From: Bacteroidia bacterium
GTDB lineage: Bacteria > Bacteroidota > Bacteroidia > Chitinophagales > Chitinophagaceae
Direction: 5' to 3'
Assembly (NCBI GenBank): GCA_030429205.1
Contig: JAUICZ010000001.1
Location: 358,806 to 422,805, forward strand
DNA length: 64,000 nt
The notes below the pieces were generated by a model, which was not told where the DNA came from, did no database searches, and saw only the letters and a list, made by a program, of their open reading frames with translations. Of the stretch, positions 17,875-27,550 are shown piece after piece. Position 1 is the first letter of the stretch. Each line of letters starts with the position of its first letter. The position numbers and the translations under genes were made by a program.

Positions 17875-19069
17875 TGTAGAAGTTTTCGAAGCTTTTTATC
17901 TGATCTTCTATTTTGAAATGCTTGTTCACTCGTTCCGTTCCTGCTACTCCCATTTCTTGCAGCTTTTCTCTATGCTTATAACACCATTCTAACTTTTCTA
18001 CCATTTCATCTACACTATAAACAGGAACAATAAAGCCTGTTTCTCCATCTTTAATATTTTCAGCAAGACCATCAGCATTTGTAGTAACAACAGGCAATCC
18101 CATAGCTTGTGCTTCTAACACTGCATTACTAAAACCTTCTGAAACAGCAGGATGCAGTAATACATCTGCCTGTTCCATTTCTTTTTTAATATCGCTGGTT
18201 GTTTTACCTGATAATATCTCAACATTCTCATTCAAGCCCAATTCATTTATCGTAAAAAGTACGGCTTGTTTATGCGGACCATCTGCGATGATCTTGTATT
18301 TACAACAAATACCATTTGCTTTTAACTGCACAATGGCTTGCAGCCCATACTCATAACCTTTTTTCCATACCAGTCTACCCACACTCAACACAACAAACTC
18401 ATTACTATTTTTCTTAACACTTGATGGCTTAAAAAAATCTGTATCAATAGCCGGAGGAATAAGCGCCTCTACTTTGCCTATTTGGTAGCCCCTTTTAATG
18501 GCACGCTGTTTCAGATCGTTCCCTAAAAAGTGAAAGCCATCAAAACTAGTCCACACATCTTCATAATAATTAGCACTTTCCAACCCAACATAGTTAATAT
18601 CGTATCCTCTAAAACTCACCGAAGTTTTACAGTTTATATACTGTTTTATATCACTGAACTGATGCCCCAGCGTACCATACTCAAAATGAACTATATCAGG
18701 ATTTAACCTCACAATGGGGTAATACAGACTGAATTTCAAGAACCTTTCTTTTGCTGTATTATCATTACGCATAAGCTTTACCAGCAAGGGCAATGCAATA
18801 TGAGGGTAAAAAAATATTCGGAATAGACTCAATAAAAACAACCGTAGTGCAGCACCTCTTGTTAGTTTGTCGTAGAATAGATGAATATTTCTCTCTGGCA
18901 ATTCTTTTGAAAACTTCTCGTAATACTTTGCTCGGTTTTTCTTGTTGTCCCAGCACAAGTAATGAACATTAAACAACTTAGAAAGCCCAAAAAGTTTATG
19001 CTTTAAAAAGTCTGTTTCAGGCAATGGCACTGAATTAGCGACTAGTACTATTCTTATATTTTTACTCAT
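17849..19069 (-). CDS. glycosyltransferase, GT4
   Basis: A 406-residue GT-B protein. VSFRGYDINYVG lies in the acceptor half. VLSVGRLVWKKGYEYGLQA and ADVLLHPAVSEGFSNAVLEA in the donor half carry the E-x7-E motif. It is clearly paralogous to the enzyme at 27551-28699, which shares the VSxRG...INY, SVGRxxWKKGYxY and EGxxNxVLEA stretches, so the locus grew partly by duplication. Its ATG overlaps the TGA of the ceramidase-fold gene (ATGA). Confidence 0.9.
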   Translation of the reverse strand: MSKNIRIVLVANSVPLPETDFLKHKLFGLSKLFNVHYLCWDNKKNRAKYYEKFSKELPERNIHLFYDKLTRGAALRLFLLSLFRIFFYPHIALPLLVKLMRNDNTAKERFLKFSLYYPIVRLNPDIVHFEYGTLGHQFSDIKQYINCKTSVSFRGYDINYVGLESANYYEDVWTSFDGFHFLGNDLKQRAIKRGYQIGKVEALIPPAIDTDFFKPSSVKKNSNEFVVLSVGRLVWKKGYEYGLQAIVQLKANGICCKYKIIADGPHKQAVLFTINELGLNENVEILSGKTTSDIKKEMEQADVLLHPAVSEGFSNAVLEAQAMGLPVVTTNADGLAENIKDGETGFIVPVYSVDEMVEKLEWCYKHREKLQEMGVAGTERVNKHFKIEDQIKSFENFYNELYGSAE

Positions 19070-20307
19070 AACGATGACAATGCCTTACGCACTACTTCGT
19101 CTATATTTTTTTCAAACTTTCCTTCAACCCCAAACATCTCTTTAAATATCTCTACTTCATAACCACCTTCATTAATATTTTCATCAGTTGGCAGATATAT
19201 ATCCGTTCCTGCCATACAACCTATATTAATAGTATCGCATCCCATCACTTCTTTTACCCCCCCCCTGTACCCTACCAACACCTCTGCAGAAATGCCTACA
19301 AAGTGTAGCGCATCACCAATACTTAGCTTCTTAAAATGCAGTTGCCTGTCAGTAGCCCCTATTACTTCATTCAGAGAGATTGCTGTATGAGATGTAATTA
19401 ATTTTGCTTCTGCATTCTGCAAAACAGATGGAGATACGGAGTCCACTTCTTTAATGAGTTTACTCACCCATTGCTTATAGTAACTCAAGCTGGGAAACTT
19501 GGTGTACTTAGGTTTATATTGAAAGAAATAGCCAAGCAGGTCTAACCACTTGGTATCAGTAACGGCTGTAACATCAGGCTTCAAATCACCAGCAAAGCCT
19601 ATAGCAAATGTAACAGGTAGTTTGTCGTTAGTTTGCTCACGTATAGCTGCTCTGACAAAACCTATAAAATCTGCTGACACTTCTGTTCTGTTTGTAAACC
19701 CTACAGGATGGCAAGCATAGTTCCAGAATATTGATTTTACTTTACCTCCTTTAGCGATGAACCTGATCAGATGAATAGTGTCTTCCTTATCTCCATCATG
19801 ATCAGGATATATCAACGTTTTTCTTTGTAAGCCAAACTTACCTCCCGGCCTCCAAAGCTTTTTTCGTCTGTTTACATTCAAAGATGATTTAGTAATGCCA
19901 TACTCTATACTTACTTCTTCATATTCCGAATTAAGCACCTGTTCAGTTAACGTCAATATTTTTGACACTACAAGTTTGTAATACTCCTCATCAAAAGCGC
20001 CTAACCCGGGCTTCGTTTTATCCAGTGAAGGTGCTGTATGTGTATGGGATGCCATAAGCCACACATTAGCCCTTGTAATACCATACTTTTCCCCAAATCT
20101 TTCCAGCACTTCATCTTCAATAGAGACAGGCACAAACAATGTATCTACTGCATACAATAAAACTATATGACCATCCTGTTTCAAAACAGTAAGGTTCACT
20201 TCCAGTTGATCATGCACTTTTGAGTATGCACCTTTTCTGGTAGCAAAACCAAATAACGGGACCGGCTTAACTGGTGTAATATCAATATGTCCTGCGGATA
20301 AATACAC
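19066..20307 (-). CDS. neutral/alkaline ceramidase-fold protein, cytosolic, short form
   Basis: A 413-residue protein resembling the catalytic domain of neutral ceramidases, which are zinc amidases. It starts AGHIDITPVKPVPLFGF and has ASHTHTAPS (H88, H90), NYACHPVGF (H200), a Glu in GISAEVLVGY (E342) and a Tyr in NEGGYEVE (Y383), in the order of the four zinc ligands of the bacterial enzyme. It has no signal peptide and lacks the C-terminal domain, whereas secreted ceramidases are about 650 residues. In this locus an amidase or N-deacylase acting on a sugar or lipid intermediate is more plausible than ceramide breakdown, but that is inference. The GTG start overlaps the carbamoyltransferase TAG by one base. 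Confidence 0.75.
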   Translation of the reverse strand: MYLSAGHIDITPVKPVPLFGFATRKGAYSKVHDQLEVNLTVLKQDGHIVLLYAVDTLFVPVSIEDEVLERFGEKYGITRANVWLMASHTHTAPSLDKTKPGLGAFDEEYYKLVVSKILTLTEQVLNSEYEEVSIEYGITKSSLNVNRRKKLWRPGGKFGLQRKTLIYPDHDGDKEDTIHLIRFIAKGGKVKSIFWNYACHPVGFTNRTEVSADFIGFVRAAIREQTNDKLPVTFAIGFAGDLKPDVTAVTDTKWLDLLGYFFQYKPKYTKFPSLSYYKQWVSKLIKEVDSVSPSVLQNAEAKLITSHTAISLNEVIGATDRQLHFKKLSIGDALHFVGISAEVLVGYRGGVKEVMGCDTINIGCMAGTDIYLPTDENINEGGYEVEIFKEMFGVEGKFEKNIDEVVRKALSSL

Positions 20308-22064
20308 TACCTTCTTTTAATACAATAATTATCGACTATTAAAATATCTATCTCTGAGTTTAATAACACTTCAATTGCCTGCTCTGCATTTTCCACTATG
20401 GGGAATCCATGTAAATTAAAGGAAGTGTTTAATAAACATCCAATACCTGTCAACTTTTTAAACTTAGTGATCAGGTCATGAAATTCAGGATACAAGTTTT
20501 CATCTACTATTTGTGCCCTCGCTGTATGATCTGCCTGATGTACTCCGCATACAATATCGTCTTGTCTATCCTCTACTGTGTCAAAAGCAAACATCATGTA
20601 TGGCGAACCATGACTCAAAGACTTTGGCTGCTTAATAAATGTTGCCGTATCTTCTTTCAACATGGCCGGTGCAAAAGGCATCCAAAAATCTCGCTTCTTT
20701 ACACTCTGGTTGATCTTTGCTACGTTTTGCATTCGCGAGGGGTTAGCCAAAACAGATCTGTTACCTAATGCCCTTGCCCCAAATTCCATTCGTCCGCTAC
20801 ACCTGGCAATTATCCTGTTTTCTGCTAATTGTTCGGCTATATAGATATTAATATCTTCATGCATTTCTACAACAATATCAACTTCGTATTTCTTAATTGC
20901 AGCATCAACATCAGTGGGCTTTGTACCTAATGTAAAACCATTCAGTAACTGAACTGATTTGCTATACTTTTTATTATGCAAGTAGAAAGCCGCACCGAAT
21001 ATATTTGTTTCATCGCCGCAAGATGGGAATACATTTACCCATTCCACTTCCGGCAATTCCGCAATTAGTTTATTCAGCTTCACATTCATGAACACTCCAC
21101 CTGCACATACTATCTTCTTAACATCATACTTCTTAATATTTCCCTTCACCCATCGCACTACAACTTCTTCTGTGAACGCTTGTAAAGCTGCAGCAATATT
21201 ATCGAATCTACTCCCTGTAAATTCTTTTATCAGCTCTGCAAAGAATATAGAATGGTTGATAAAATGGGGATTCGCAAAAGCCGTATCGTTGTTTTCTAAA
21301 AATAAATACTGCTCAAAGAAACGCTTACATGCATCCGCATACTCTTGCTTAACATAAGACGCTAAGCCCATTAGCTTATACTCATGCTCATGCGATCGAA
21401 AACCTAAATGGTGTGTAACGGCAGAATATATATTACCGATAGAGTACTCGTTTGTTGCCGACTGTCTTTCAATTACTCCATTTTGGGCAATACTCACTGT
21501 TGAGCGCAGGTCATCACCGCCACCATCTAAGGTAAATACAAGATACTGTTCATCGAGCGACTGTGCTAACCCAAAGTACGCTGACGCAGCATGGCACAAA
21601 TGATGTTCAACATGGGTTACTTTGCTTTTATCTAAACCATAAGATACCAGTATTTCATATAGACGCTCATTGTATTGCAGATCTTTTTTGCCTCCTCCTT
21701 TCGCCTCAATGTAATTTCTGTATAGCCCTGTCGACTTTAGTTTATTCTTAATATCCAATTTTACTTTAGCCTGCGCCGTGCTATACGCAAGCTGTTTACC
21801 TTTCTCATAATGGTTTGCATAACGCTGGTAAAAACGTTCTCTGGAAACATTGCCCAACACCTCATCGCAAATAGCTATATCAGTAAGATCATCCGGCTTT
21901 AAATACTTATTGTCTAACAAATACTGAAAAGCCTGTTCAGGAAAACCAAACCAGTTCTTAACTCTATTAAAGCGCTCTTCCTCTACACATATAACCGGTC
22001 TGCCATCTTTAAACAAACCAATGGAACTATTAATACCCGCGTTGATCGATAAAATTAAACTCAA
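20307..22064 (-). CDS. carbamoyltransferase, NodU/CmcH/TobZ family
   Basis: A 585-residue enzyme that should transfer a carbamoyl group from carbamoyl phosphate, through carbamoyl-AMP, to a hydroxyl of the glycan or its precursor. The N-terminal Kae1-like domain has HHLCHAASAYF (154-164, iron and carbamoyl-adenylate site), TLDGGGDD and GGVFMNVKLNKL. The C-terminal YrdC-like region carries EFGARALGNRS and LLNTSFNLHG. The start is a TTG at 22064 within the TGA of the SGNH gene (TTGA). It lies among acyl-decoration genes, which fits a tailoring role. Confidence 0.92.
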   Translation of the reverse strand: MSLILSINAGINSSIGLFKDGRPVICVEEERFNRVKNWFGFPEQAFQYLLDNKYLKPDDLTDIAICDEVLGNVSRERFYQRYANHYEKGKQLAYSTAQAKVKLDIKNKLKSTGLYRNYIEAKGGGKKDLQYNERLYEILVSYGLDKSKVTHVEHHLCHAASAYFGLAQSLDEQYLVFTLDGGGDDLRSTVSIAQNGVIERQSATNEYSIGNIYSAVTHHLGFRSHEHEYKLMGLASYVKQEYADACKRFFEQYLFLENNDTAFANPHFINHSIFFAELIKEFTGSRFDNIAAALQAFTEEVVVRWVKGNIKKYDVKKIVCAGGVFMNVKLNKLIAELPEVEWVNVFPSCGDETNIFGAAFYLHNKKYSKSVQLLNGFTLGTKPTDVDAAIKKYEVDIVVEMHEDINIYIAEQLAENRIIARCSGRMEFGARALGNRSVLANPSRMQNVAKINQSVKKRDFWMPFAPAMLKEDTATFIKQPKSLSHGSPYMMFAFDTVEDRQDDIVCGVHQADHTARAQIVDENLYPEFHDLITKFKKLTGIGCLLNTSFNLHGFPIVENAEQAIEVLLNSEIDILIVDNYCIKRR

Positions 22065-23248
22065 TACTTTTCTTCTTGTACTAGTAAACTATCCAGTAAA
22101 TTATTCATCAAAGCCTTTGTAAACTTCTGAGCACCATCCACATTCAAATGCTCAGGGTCAAAAATGCTATTAGGCCATATATAATCAAGTTGAGAGATGT
22201 TGTACGATTTCAAATCCGACACATCGATGTAATCAACACCTTTTTCTTTCAACTTTTTCAACTCTTCGTCGTAATAAGACTGCCCAACCGTATTCAATAC
22301 AATATCATTGTATAATGATTGTGGCAACTTCAAAACATAAAGCTTACAGCCTTTACTAGCCAACCAATTATTTAGTGCAACTAGTTTTGTTATTCTATTA
22401 TTGTCGAACTTGCGAACAGTATTATTTGCAGGTGCTATCGATTTTATATAATCAACAAATGATTCTTCATCTTTCAAATGCTCGTTTGCAACTTCTTTCC
22501 TGTAAACACTACTACTACGAAACACTCTGTTATAGCGCTCATTAATAGTAGTAGTAACATTATACCGCAATTCAGGTATTTTCAAAAAGCTGGCAATACA
22601 ATTACCAAAAGACACTTGCTCGTCTCTTAGAATAGTCTGTTTCACGTAATCATGCGTATTACTATCCTTATAATCAGAAAACAGCTCCACCCTGTTTAAC
22701 CCATACAGCACGACTGTGTTTGGCTTCAATCTACAACCAATACTATCAGCATAGCTCATAAAGTAGTCCGCTATATAGGGTGTATTGTTACCGGTAGTAA
22801 AATCCAGCATACTCAAATTAATATAACGCTCGTGAAATGCAGGTCTGTTAAAAGCACAAAAGAATATTGAACTACCTAGTAAGATGATATCAGGGGCTTG
22901 GTTCTTCCACAACTCATAGCGCAACCTTGGGTGCTCTCTTAAAATGAAATTGTTTCCGTGTTCCTCAAACTGGGGCAGGGTAAACTCAGCAGCCTTGGGT
23001 GTTGATAGTAAATAATCATGACCCTGTATAAAACGGCTATACGAACCATACATCTTGCTTATGATACCTTTACCCCGATTGTTTTCTTTTTCAACAAACG
23101 CTACTGCGCCTGTATGTTGGTTAATCAAACTTAGCTTTTCAGGAAAAACAGTCATTTGATTAGGATGTGAATTATAATAACCTGCATTCACTAAAAGCAA
23201 TGACGCAAATGCTAACACGATACCCCATACCACTTTTTTATAGCTCAA
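22061..23248 (-). CDS. SGNH/AlgX-like membrane-anchored partner of the MBOAT
   Basis: A 395-residue protein with one N-terminal membrane anchor (about 6-24) and a periplasmic domain. Weak SGNH features are visible: ILLGSSIFFCAFNR (block I-like Ser, about residues 116-129) and DPEHLNVDGAQKF near the end, where Asp and His are spaced as in block V. Proteins of this kind (DltD, AlgJ/AlgX-type) take the acyl group from an MBOAT and place it on the polysaccharide. The MBOAT gene lies 5 bases upstream. The start is a TTG at 23248. The family call is moderate because the middle is not recognisable. Confidence 0.7.
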   Translation of the reverse strand: MSYKKVVWGIVLAFASLLLVNAGYYNSHPNQMTVFPEKLSLINQHTGAVAFVEKENNRGKGIISKMYGSYSRFIQGHDYLLSTPKAAEFTLPQFEEHGNNFILREHPRLRYELWKNQAPDIILLGSSIFFCAFNRPAFHERYINLSMLDFTTGNNTPYIADYFMSYADSIGCRLKPNTVVLYGLNRVELFSDYKDSNTHDYVKQTILRDEQVSFGNCIASFLKIPELRYNVTTTINERYNRVFRSSSVYRKEVANEHLKDEESFVDYIKSIAPANNTVRKFDNNRITKLVALNNWLASKGCKLYVLKLPQSLYNDIVLNTVGQSYYDEELKKLKEKGVDYIDVSDLKSYNISQLDYIWPNSIFDPEHLNVDGAQKFTKALMNNLLDSLLVQEEKY

Positions 23249-23253
23249 CCTTC

Positions 23254-24714
23254 CTAAAAGTTAAAGTATAAGAATTCTGAGTTATCACCCAGAAACATAA
23301 ATGCAAACAAAAAGCTGACGCACACCCAAATTATGTTAACAGCCCTCAACCTTGATTTCACCAACAACTCTTGTGAATTTTTAAATACTATTGCCAGTAC
23401 TCCAAAAACAAATAGATAGAATAAAATACGGTTAGAATAATAAGGTTTTTCCAGTAAAAGCTCGTTCCAGTTACCAAAACTAACAGACGAAATACTTTTG
23501 ACGAATGAAACATTTGCCAAACGTTCTGGCAATACAAGGCCGTTCAACCCGAACATAGCTTTCAATACATTTTTTGCGTCAGCCCAACTAGTCGCCCTGA
23601 AGAATACCCAGGCAATATTCACAAAGTTGAACACCAACAACCACGACAATATTCTAGGCAACTTAACTTTCACTTTTTTAAACACTCGCTCAACAACAAT
23701 TGCCATACCGTGTAAGAAACCCCAAAATACAAATGTCCATGCTGCACCATGCCATAAACCACCAATCAGAAAAACAATAAGCAGGTTATATAGCTCCCTG
23801 CCAAACTTCACCTTATTGCCTCCTAATGGTATGTATATATAATCGCGTAAGAATCTGCTGAGTGTGATATGCCACCTGCGCCAAAAATCTGCAATAGAAG
23901 TAGCTTTGTATGGAGAGTTGAAGTTAAATGGGATTTTGATATTGAATATTAACCCCAGCCCAACTGCCATATCGCAGTAACCGCTAAAATCGTAATAGAG
24001 TTGAAATGTGTAAGACAATGAGGTCATCCATGCCTCTACCATGTTAAGTACTCCCGATGAAGCAAATCCTTTATTTGCCCATACGGCAAACGTATCTGCA
24101 ATTATAACTTTCTTAACTACCCCCAACATGAATATCAATATCCCTTGTAACAAGTGCCGGTAGTTAATACGTTTGTTATACTCATCTTTAAACTGCGGCA
24201 GCATTTCTGCATGGTGTACAATTGGCCCCGCAATAAGCTGCGGAAAGAAAGAAACAAACAAGGCATAATCCAGTAGATTACGTTCTTGAGTTTTACCCTT
24301 GTAACAATCTACTAAAAACGCTATAGTCTGAAAAGTGATGAAGCTGATGCCCAGTGGCAATAACACTTCATGTAGCCTGAAGTTTGCTCCCGCAACATCA
24401 TTAATATTCTCAATAAAAAAGTTTCGGTATTTAAAATAGCCTAGCAGTAATACATCTACTGCAATCCCTATTATCAGCAAGAGTTTCTTATTACGACTGT
24501 CTTGAGACAGCTGCCTACCAACAACATAATTAAAACTGATAGTAAATAACAACAGCAAACTATACTCTACCTTCCAATAGCTATAAAAAAAGATAGACGC
24601 CAGCAACAAAAACGCCCGACCAACCTTACTATTTGTATACTTATTCAACAAAAAGTACCCAATAAAGGTAAGCGGTAAAAAAATCAATATAAATTCATAA
24701 GAGTTGAATAGCAT
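23254..24714 (-). CDS. MBOAT family O-acyltransferase (AlgI-like)
   Basis: A 486-residue polytopic protein. It contains LPLGISFITFQTIAFLVD, PQLIAGPIVHHAEMLPQ, FWRRWHITLSRFLRDYIYIPLGG and LIGGLWHGAAWTFVFWG, whose His is the invariant catalytic residue of MBOATs. Such proteins pass an acyl group, usually acetyl, across the inner membrane for O-acylation of exported polysaccharide. It is coupled to the SGNH-like gene downstream, and its ATG overlaps the stop of the AsnB-like gene. Confidence 0.93.
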   Translation of the reverse strand: MLFNSYEFILIFLPLTFIGYFLLNKYTNSKVGRAFLLLASIFFYSYWKVEYSLLLLFTISFNYVVGRQLSQDSRNKKLLLIIGIAVDVLLLGYFKYRNFFIENINDVAGANFRLHEVLLPLGISFITFQTIAFLVDCYKGKTQERNLLDYALFVSFFPQLIAGPIVHHAEMLPQFKDEYNKRINYRHLLQGILIFMLGVVKKVIIADTFAVWANKGFASSGVLNMVEAWMTSLSYTFQLYYDFSGYCDMAVGLGLIFNIKIPFNFNSPYKATSIADFWRRWHITLSRFLRDYIYIPLGGNKVKFGRELYNLLIVFLIGGLWHGAAWTFVFWGFLHGMAIVVERVFKKVKVKLPRILSWLLVFNFVNIAWVFFRATSWADAKNVLKAMFGLNGLVLPERLANVSFVKSISSVSFGNWNELLLEKPYYSNRILFYLFVFGVLAIVFKNSQELLVKSRLRAVNIIWVCVSFLFAFMFLGDNSEFLYFNF

Positions 24715-26408
24715 TATTCAAACACCTCTTTTAAAAATATTGAAAAGGTCAACAACATTGACACTGTATATCCATTCGCACCTGTTGGGCTCTCATACAA
24801 ATCTCTAATCAGTCGCTCAACCATTTCTTCCGGCACAACTTCGCTTAACTGCTTATTACCCAACAGGTATTCTTTTAGTTTTTTTCTACCTGCGTCGTGC
24901 ATGTAAAACACCTCCCAGTTTCTTTGTATAGCTTTTTCTCTGGTGACAGTTCGTTTTATTTTATGCGCGGCTCTATATGCAAGGCTTCTATTATTAAACC
25001 CTTTATAATTATACAGGTTAGCATCATACTGCTGCCATTTTATTTTAGCCAGCTGTTCATAGTAGTGCTTGATGTATTCTATTTGAAACTCTCTGTCGGC
25101 TACAGTTGAAGTGGATACCTTACTAAAAAAGTCAACTACTCTGTTATCGTAAAATGGCAGTATGGGGAATGCTCCCGACTGGTACATACGCAAACTGGCA
25201 GCTGTCCACCTGTGCGACCATTGATCTGTTTTGTATATCTTCATCAAATAATCAGCATCTTGAATATCATCGTGCCTACTTATAAAGCTGTTGAAATAAT
25301 CTGCCAGATATTCCTGCGGCTTACTGATGTATTGAGTGCAAATATGTTTCAACAACCAACTACTGCCACGCTTGATTATTTTCTTTTGAAATGCAGGCAA
25401 CAAATCTCCATGTGATGAAACTTTCATATCATCCATCCACACATCGCCCCAATGCCCACCAACTACCACATCTGCATTTGCTGACAGCCAGTCTTTAGCG
25501 GAAGCTTGCCTGGTACCGTCTACATATTGAAACAGCTCCACTGCATCCACAATATCATTCATTTGCTCAAACAAGTAATCAGGCATTACATAACTGTACA
25601 TGCTCATACCCAACGCATCAGCTACTTGCTCTGCTATTTTTATTTCAGGAGACGAATCTGTATACCCATATGAAAATCCTTGTACTGAATCATATTGACT
25701 TAATTCTCCTACCAACATTCTGCTATCCAATCCACCGGAAATTGGCAATACTACTCTTTGACCTTTTGTAGCTACAGTTAATGATGATTGTAAAATGCTA
25801 TGCAATTCTTCAAACAACTGAATACTGTTCGCAGACGTACTGTTTTGAGTCCATTGCCAATACCTTTCTTTTTTTCTCAGGTTTAGCTGTGTATCAAAGC
25901 AATAATAAGATGCGGGCTCAAACAGACTCACACCTTTCAGGTAAGTGGTATCATTTGGGAAGTACCCCATGGCTAAGAACCCTGTTACCCCCTCCCAATC
26001 CAACTCCTTATTTTGTTTACTCTTAGCGATGGCTAAATAGTTAGTACTAATTATATTTTCATCTGCGCTGTTCGACCAGTAAGCATGCATTGTCCCCAGC
26101 CTGTTCGTGAACACATGTGTATGATGATCTTCTATCAAAAACAAAATGTAATGCCCCGCGGGATCATTGAAACCTTTACCATTTATAGAGTCAATGCATC
26201 TATTAAATAATTCTTCTCCCGACAGTCGTTCGTATAACTGACCTATGAGCATGAGCTGTTGACCACTTCGTTCGTATACCCTATAAAATGACTTATCGGT
26301 TAGTGGCAAACTCCAGTATACATGCTCCTTCTTCTTCCAATCGCTATTACCTTTTCTTTTACGAACAGGCTGTTTACTTCCAATCCATATATCGCAAAAG
26401 GTACTCAC
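24714..26408 (-). CDS. asparagine synthase-like amidotransferase without Cys2
   Basis: A 564-residue protein. The synthetase half is intact: LPISGGLDSR (S224-S229) is the ATP-pyrophosphatase loop, and FSYGYTDSSPEIKIA and YVDGTRQ follow. The N-terminal half has the glutaminase-like beta-fold (SINGKGFNDPAGHYILFL, FTNRLGTMHAY) but begins MSTFCDIW, so the nucleophile Cys2 of class II amidotransferases is missing. It may use free ammonia or another amine. In loci with uronic acids, AsnB-like proteins make uronamides, which fits the dehydrogenase present here. The start is a GTG at 26408 that overlaps the upstream TAG. Confidence 0.83.
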   Translation of the reverse strand: MSTFCDIWIGSKQPVRKRKGNSDWKKKEHVYWSLPLTDKSFYRVYERSGQQLMLIGQLYERLSGEELFNRCIDSINGKGFNDPAGHYILFLIEDHHTHVFTNRLGTMHAYWSNSADENIISTNYLAIAKSKQNKELDWEGVTGFLAMGYFPNDTTYLKGVSLFEPASYYCFDTQLNLRKKERYWQWTQNSTSANSIQLFEELHSILQSSLTVATKGQRVVLPISGGLDSRMLVGELSQYDSVQGFSYGYTDSSPEIKIAEQVADALGMSMYSYVMPDYLFEQMNDIVDAVELFQYVDGTRQASAKDWLSANADVVVGGHWGDVWMDDMKVSSHGDLLPAFQKKIIKRGSSWLLKHICTQYISKPQEYLADYFNSFISRHDDIQDADYLMKIYKTDQWSHRWTAASLRMYQSGAFPILPFYDNRVVDFFSKVSTSTVADREFQIEYIKHYYEQLAKIKWQQYDANLYNYKGFNNRSLAYRAAHKIKRTVTREKAIQRNWEVFYMHDAGRKKLKEYLLGNKQLSEVVPEEMVERLIRDLYESPTGANGYTVSMLLTFSIFLKEVFE

Positions 26409-27526
26409 TAATACTTCATTATTTTCTTGTACATGGCAGCAAAATTGTTCACCTCTTTATCCAACGAATACTCGAGATAAGCTTTATCCAATGCCTTTTC
26501 CGCTAGTGCTTTCCCGTAACCAGGCTTAGCGATCAACTCCTTGATACAATCTGCCAGCTGCTCTGTTCGCTCCGGTTGAAATATGAGCCCCGTTTTACCA
26601 TGCTCTATCAGATCTCTGCTGCCCGCCACATCGCTTACAATACAAGGTGTGCCCGATGCCATTGCTTCCAGCACTGCAACAGGGCAGCCTTCTTCATGTC
26701 CGCCATGTAATGATGTTGACAGAACAAAAGCGTTACTTGCATTCAGCAAACCATTCACATCAGAGGTAGCTCCAATAAATCTAACTCTATTCTGTACTCC
26801 CAATTGTCTTATCAAACTATCCAGTTCTTCTTTGTATTCCTTATCTCTTGTAGCACCGGCCATCAGCAAGTAACCATTATCTACTTTAGCAATGGCTCTT
26901 ATTAATGTTGCCTGATCTTTTGAACGAACTATCTGCGCTACATTACATACCATGAAAGCATCGTCTGGCACGCCATGTTCTTTTCTTACAGACATGTCAA
27001 ACCCCGGTTTGAATTTTTCTACATCCACTCCGCCATGAATATGGTATACCTTTCTTTTGTACTTCTTATTATCAAAAAAGGTGGTCAGCATGGTTTTATT
27101 GCGCGCTACTACTGCAGACGACAACATGGTTTTTGTTTTCCATGCTTTACGCCCCCAGTTCATGTTCTTCTTTACATACACATATTTTGCACCAGACCAT
27201 CTTGCCACAAATGCTTCAGAAAAATCTGACGACCAGTTAAACGATTGCCAGATATCAAAATCCATCTTCTTAAAATCCTTAGCGTATGCTCTCGCCTTCC
27301 TTATTTTGGATAGTAAGGGCATCCCTTCCTCCAGTAAATAAGGCTGTACAACAATAGGCAGCTTCTTAGCTATTACTTCATCAAACAGTTCTCCTCCGCC
27401 TTTCTGTATGCCTACCCACGCCTCAAACGTTTTTTTATCTAAACGCTCTATGATATTCAACATTTCTCTCGCGCTACCTGCAGTTTTTAAATTAGGCAGC
27501 GTAAACAGCACTTTAATTTTCTTCAA
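26408..27526 (-). CDS. glycosyltransferase, GT4
   Basis: A 372-residue GT-B enzyme. KKIKVLFTLPNLKTAGSAREM forms the N-terminal acceptor loop. HIHGGVDVEKFKPG sits at the interdomain hinge. HGGHEEGCPVAVLEAMASG carries the E-x7-E donor motif. The start is a TTG at 27526; no ATG fits the first strand. It is coupled to the AsnB-like gene by overlapping stop and start. Confidence 0.9.
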   Translation of the reverse strand: MKKIKVLFTLPNLKTAGSAREMLNIIERLDKKTFEAWVGIQKGGGELFDEVIAKKLPIVVQPYLLEEGMPLLSKIRKARAYAKDFKKMDFDIWQSFNWSSDFSEAFVARWSGAKYVYVKKNMNWGRKAWKTKTMLSSAVVARNKTMLTTFFDNKKYKRKVYHIHGGVDVEKFKPGFDMSVRKEHGVPDDAFMVCNVAQIVRSKDQATLIRAIAKVDNGYLLMAGATRDKEYKEELDSLIRQLGVQNRVRFIGATSDVNGLLNASNAFVLSTSLHGGHEEGCPVAVLEAMASGTPCIVSDVAGSRDLIEHGKTGLIFQPERTEQLADCIKELIAKPGYGKALAEKALDKAYLEYSLDKEVNNFAAMYKKIMKY

Positions 27527-27550
27527 TTCTTTCTTTTTGTAATGGTATTA

